Shown here piece by piece: positions 59,301-64,000 of a stretch of DNA of 64,000 nucleotides. A model generated the notes under the pieces. The model saw only the letters and a program-made list of their open reading frames with translations. It ran no database searches and was not told the DNA's origin. Every line of letters starts with the position of its first letter. The stretch's first letter is position 1. Origin of the DNA: Cinclus cinclus (taxonomy: Eukaryota; Chordata; Aves; Passeriformes; Cinclidae); contig NC_085046.1 of assembly GCF_963662255.1 (NCBI RefSeq), forward strand, positions 144,227,762 to 144,291,761, read 5' to 3'. The position numbers were made by a program, and so were the translations under genes.

Positions 59301-62300
59301 CCAGACAGCTGTTGCAATTGCTGCTCAGTGGTTTAAGTTATAAAATGATTATACTTTTAAGAGAAAGCTAAATGTTTAAGACACTTCATAGGTGGCAAGA
59401 TGCTTTAAAACTGATCTACCTTTGCCAAATAGTAGGAAAGGCATCAGACTCCAGGAAGCAAGGAAGGTGTGGGGAAGGGTGAAGTCATCTGTGCAATACT
59501 GTGTTGACTAATTTCATTCAGAGGCTTTTCTATACCACTTCCAGCCTAATTCCACTACTCCAAAACCACTGCAGCACCTCTCATAACCAAGGCTATTAGC
59601 ATAGGAATCTATCAGGAGCCTGATTATTTTGATATTATTTCAGAATACATCCCCTCTCCCTCCATATCATTGCTGGAGGGACAATCATTTCTGCAGACTT
59701 ATTTTGGTAGCAGAAAGTGCAGGATAAATGTGCAGCCTGGCTTTGCATAACAGATCCCAGCAAAGAGGCTAAGAATGCACCTATCAGGCCACCCTCAGAC
59801 CCCAGCAATGCTGCAATCAAATACCAAACACTATGCAATATGCATGCGTGTGACTGAATTCCTTTCCAGCACAGAAGAAAAACAAGTTTCAAGATCCCCC
59901 ATTTCAAACTTCCTATTTCTGAAGGCACCTGCAGGGCTGTCCAAGCTTGTGCCATGTGGTGCATAATCAAGCACAATGGCCTCACACCCATAAAGGGCTT
60001 GGGGCCCTGCTACCAGCTTTACAGGATTTCTCCGCCCTCACACCCAACTGTTTTTTCATTTATGTGCTATCATAAAAAAAAAACAAAGAGCAACAAAAGG
60101 CTCCTGCCTGACCATTTCATAAAGAAGGCAATTTCCTTCAAGTTGCTTGTTTAAACACGGCAGTAGAGATTATTCTCCTTTTGAGTACTGATATGCAGAA
60201 GGGCAACCAGAGCATCTTGACTGCATTTTCATCTCTGCAGGCTGAGCAAGCAGGAGGGACAGCAATCACTTTGCATGTGGGGTTAAATACTCATGACATC
60301 TAATGATGCAAAGAGGGAAACAGTTGAGGGCACTGAGGCCCCAGCTCCCAAGGGCTGGTGTTGTTCTCTTTGGAGAGAGAGGGACCATGTGAAACTTGTG
60401 CTCCAGGACCACAGGTGAAAGCTGTTTCCAAGCCAGTCACATCACTCTGCACTTTACCCCTTGAAAGCTGTGGCTCTCTTCAGCACTGTCACCAAAGAAG
60501 GCAGGAAGGACAGGGGTGGCCAGCTGTGCACCTACAGCAGCTCCCAGAACAATTATGCAAGGATAAGACAAGGATTCAGAGAGCTAAAGTGTCTCAAAAT
60601 CTCTGAAAAGGTTGGTTGGCAAATATCTACATCAAAAACTATAACCAAGGATCTCAGGCTTCTGACAATTAAGGAAAGTTACTGTGATGCTCAAACAGCC
60701 TTTGAGCCTTTCACAGTCAATTAAACCTATTCCAGCCATTAACAGTAAATGCTGTAAACTTGTCTGACTGGCCTAACATAAACATGATTACTGCAAACCA
60801 GAGAGAACCTTGAAAAAACTTTTCTCCACTAAGCAGAGACTAAACAGAGATAAGTGGACATCAAGACAAGACAGTTCATAGCACCCATGTGAGGTTATGG
60901 GCCATAATATATCTCTAAGTGCAGTTTACATCTCAGCTATCTTATAACAAAGTTGACAAATTTAATCTTCCTGTTTGTGAATCAAATGATTCATTTGCAA
61001 GCATCCAAACAGTTCATGCATAAGCATCTGCCCCCACTGTGCCCTGTTTAAACTACTCTTTGTTACAGGCATTGGTGTCACGAGGTCCTTTGTGTACAGT
61101 TACTGCTTTTCTCTGACATTGTTTCACAGAATAAATTATGAAAGAGGTTTTACAGCAGTTCCTCCCCTTTAAAAAAGGCAAATGACTTTTGACAGTTAAG
61201 TAGGATCTGAAAAAACAGTTTGAGCAGGAAACTCAAAAGTTGAAGACACTCAACTACCTGCAACTCTCCAGGTTACACATTATCTCAATTTGCAACTAAA
61301 AGTTAAAACATGAGACACAGGAAGTTTGAAAGCAGAATCCTTAAAGAGCCTGAAGTTTCAAATGAGAAAGTCAGGAATCAAAACATTAAATCAAATATTA
61401 TCAGTGAACTGAAAGTTATGCTGCCTGGTGGTCTCCAATTCATAGATGTCCTGGGAGCTGCTATCACTGAGCTCTCTTCAAGCACAGTAGACTGCTGATA
61501 TTCAACTTCTTTACTGTTTTCTCACCTTTTTACTTCTCTTTCAACCCTCTTTGTGAGTTACCCCACCAGCCTGTTTTCATAAAAGCTCTAGTTGAAAATG
61601 AGAGCTGATAGCCAAGAAAACCAAATGTGGGTTGTTAGGAGAATAATGTAGCATAACAGTGATTTTTTTAACACAAAAAACCAAGATGGGCCTTAAGTTT
61701 TAACCAGTTTTAAGTTTACCCTTATGCTACGTGCTAATCAATCTGATTAGGAAACCAAAACCTTTCAGCCAAGATCTTGAGCCCTGTGCCAAGTAACAGC
61801 TGGGTGAAGCCAGAGGGAGACAGCTGCAGGGACAGAGCCAGCAGCTGACCCAGCACGAAGGCACAGCTGGAGGGCTACAGCATCTCCCCCAGCCCATGGC
61901 CAGCAGCTGGGACACTCTCCTGCAGTGAGGGAGGAGATCTCCAGGCTCAGCTCCAGCCCACCTCCCCTGGCTTGTTTTCACTCTTGCCACTGGCCCCAGT
62001 GCCAATGGGCACAGCTCAGCTGTGGTCACTCCAGGATCAGACACAGCCTGGCAGCTCCTCAGACCAGGGCTGGTCACTCTCCAGGCACAGGAACCACACT
62101 GGCAGCTGCACAGGGATAGTAGCACCAAAACACAGGGAGCTGGAAGCAGCCCTGTCTACCCCACAGATGTTGAGCAAGAAACTATTGCAATCCAGCTTGC
62201 ACAACCCTCTCTGTGGGATGTGATGAAGAATGCTCCTTAGAAAGCTTGAGGTCCTCCCATGTTTCACAGGAACAGAAGCTGGCTGTGGGAAGGATTTATA

Positions 62301-64000
62301 AGTTGGCCAAAGGACAAGCTTGCTGTCCCCCACTTCTGCTTTACAGGACACTCCTGCTGTGTACCCCCCACCCCCGCCCCAATATAATGAGCAGCTATCT
62401 CTTCCTAGCTGGCAGGGAAACTGATATTTCAATGCCTTAGGGCTTTTTCCTATTGTAGTAATCCCTAATACTACCTACGCTACAAGATCACAGCTCTGTG
62501 AGGGACAGATCACAAACCCTAATGCAGTTCTCAGAAAATTATGCTTCTTTAGCATCTGGCACTTGAAACTGCCTTAGGTCATACGTCTGTGACAAGTGGG
62601 TCTGTCTGATAACACAGAGTAAATGTTCAAGGACAGGTTGGATGGGGCTTTGAGCAACCTGGCCTAGTGGAAGAAGGGTTGGACCTTGAAAAAGACAGAT
62701 TCTCCCATTCACACTGGTGCCACTGTTGTGTTTTAGCTTTAAAGGGCTCCAGGCCACAGGTGGCAGCACCAGAGGGTGGAAAGGATGAACAGCAATCAGC
62801 TGCTTTCCCAGGCTTTGTTTCCTTACACCCATTCTCAGCCAACCTGTCTCCTTCCACTGCCCCAGCATCCTCCTCCACATCCATCCCACTGCTCCTTCCA
62901 CTGACCACGCACAAAGCTCTAAAAGAAAGATTCAAGGTGATGCATTGACACAGGACCTGACACCTGCTCTGCACTGGGGGGTTGGGCTGGACTTTGGGGG
63001 GCAGAGGAAATAACAGATGTTATGAGGGAGCAGAGATGGATTAAGGATTTCATAACATGGAAGAGACAGCTTCTGCCACAAAGATTACGGTCTAAACAGA
63101 CAAGAAAAAGGCCATTGTTCTTGCAGCTCACCAGTGTCAGGACATGCTCCCTGCCCCCTCCTATTCTCAATCTGCCATGCTTTAATAGCTCATAGCTGCT
63201 GCCCAGCTGCAGCCACTTCAACAAGTGGGTGGTTCTGTTAAAGTTAGAGGCAAAAACATACTGAGATTATTCCAGAAGGGAGAGGCTCACAACGTACTCC
63301 GAGATTAGGAATGTTGTCCAGCTCTCTAGGTTGCATCCTTGCAAGAATACAGTGGATTCTTTTTATGTTTTGCATTTTCACATTGATGTTGCAATGATGA
63401 GGACTTAAGTTACAAAGCAACACAGCTAAGGTTGATGACATTTCTTAATTTACATTTCTTCATGAGGTTGTACTATACAGGTTGCAGCTTCTGAGTACAC
63501 AGATGACTTGTTTCACAACCTATTAAAATTGCTTGGTCATTGCTATTACAAGTTTTCTAACCCCCAGCCAAAATATCTGGGCTGAAGTTTTCCATGATGA
63601 GTGCATTAGGATTTTTGGTTGTTCTTTGAGGAGAACAGTATAATTTATGGATATTCTGTTCCCATGTAAGGCCAGTTCTCTTTTCTAGGATGAACTTTAG
63701 CCTTCTAGAGCTTAATCTGAACCCAAACTTTGCACAAATGGCCATTGTGTTAAGACACATCTTTCATTCTTCCCAAGCAAGTCTCTTTACAAAATTACCC
63801 AAAGTTAAGCATTTTAACATGCTGAATTACTTGGGACTACATCTGGGAAAAAGTCTTCCACTGCCTGCAAGCATCAGCACCCAAATATACAATATTATCT
63901 TCCCAAAAGCTAAGCACATAGCCTGTACTACAACAGGTGGCACTGGTGAGGGAGTGTCTAAATCAGCACCATCCAATACCAGAATACTCCCTGCTTCTCA
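56323..64000 (-). other. NDRG1: NDRG1 intron 1 or 5' region
   Basis: The first coding exon has an acceptor at its 5' side, so transcription begins further right. No CpG-rich promoter or obvious first exon was found up to 64000. A moderately GC-rich patch at 61790-62120 lacks CpG density. One short CR1 piece lies at 62621-62690. Other open frames look random. Confidence 0.6.
62621..62690 (+). mobile_element. Short CR1 LINE fragment
   Basis: ATGTTCAAGGACAGGTTGGA, TGGGGCTTTGAGCAACCTGG and CCTAGTGGAAGAAGGGTTGG follow the CR1 3' region closely over about 65 bases. Flanks are unrelated. Confidence 0.8.

Noticed and set aside
61790..62120. GC-richer patch as the NDRG1 CpG-island promoter
   Set aside because: CpG dinucleotides are rare and no first exon with a suitable donor was recognised; it looks like ordinary CpG-depleted sequence.

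Overview
The window is vertebrate, almost certainly avian, nuclear DNA, and probably from a songbird. It is intron-rich and AT-leaning, with GT-AG spliced coding exons. It carries several CR1 LINE tails typical of bird genomes and LTR pieces that resemble passerine endogenous retrovirus families. There are no operons, CRISPR arrays, bacterial genes, tRNA or rRNA genes.

Two protein-coding genes can be read exon by exon, arranged tail to tail. On the + strand, exons 2-5 of CCN4 (WISP1) lie at 13611-13890, 17593-17850, 19777-19970 and 20820-21119. They encode in order the IGFBP, VWC, TSP1 and cystine-knot (CT) modules of a secreted matricellular protein. The signal-peptide exon was not found and probably lies left of the window, so bases 1-13610 are read as intron 1 or upstream DNA. 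On the - strand, all 15 coding exons of NDRG1 lie between 56306 (ATG) and 32055 (stop). They join in frame into 402 codons plus stop. A 3' UTR of about 1.6 kb follows, ending at a poly(A) signal near 30493. The non-coding first exon and promoter of NDRG1 were not found in 56323-64000. CCN4 (+) next to NDRG1 (-) matches the arrangement on human 8q24, which supports both identifications.

Layout: 1-13610 is non-coding, with a CR1 tail, an LTR-like element, a well-bounded probable solo LTR (10720-11348) and a possible conserved element near 12280-12640. CCN4 exons and introns occupy 13611-21119, with CR1 pieces in introns 3 and 4 and an old amniote-type repeat in intron 3. The span 21120-30475 is the CCN4 3' end and the gap between the genes; it holds an LTR-like piece, an AT-rich alternating tract, a 47-base T run and one weak signal-peptide-like ORF. 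NDRG1 occupies 30475-56322, and 56323-64000 is NDRG1 intron 1 or upstream sequence.

The most notable points are a GC-AG intron in NDRG1 that the reading frame requires, a fourth SGK1-type decapeptide unit at the NDRG1 C-terminus (human has three), and the frame-neutral VWC exon of CCN4. I found no convincing undescribed biological system. The coding genes are well-known families, and the other observations are mobile-element and regulatory candidates.
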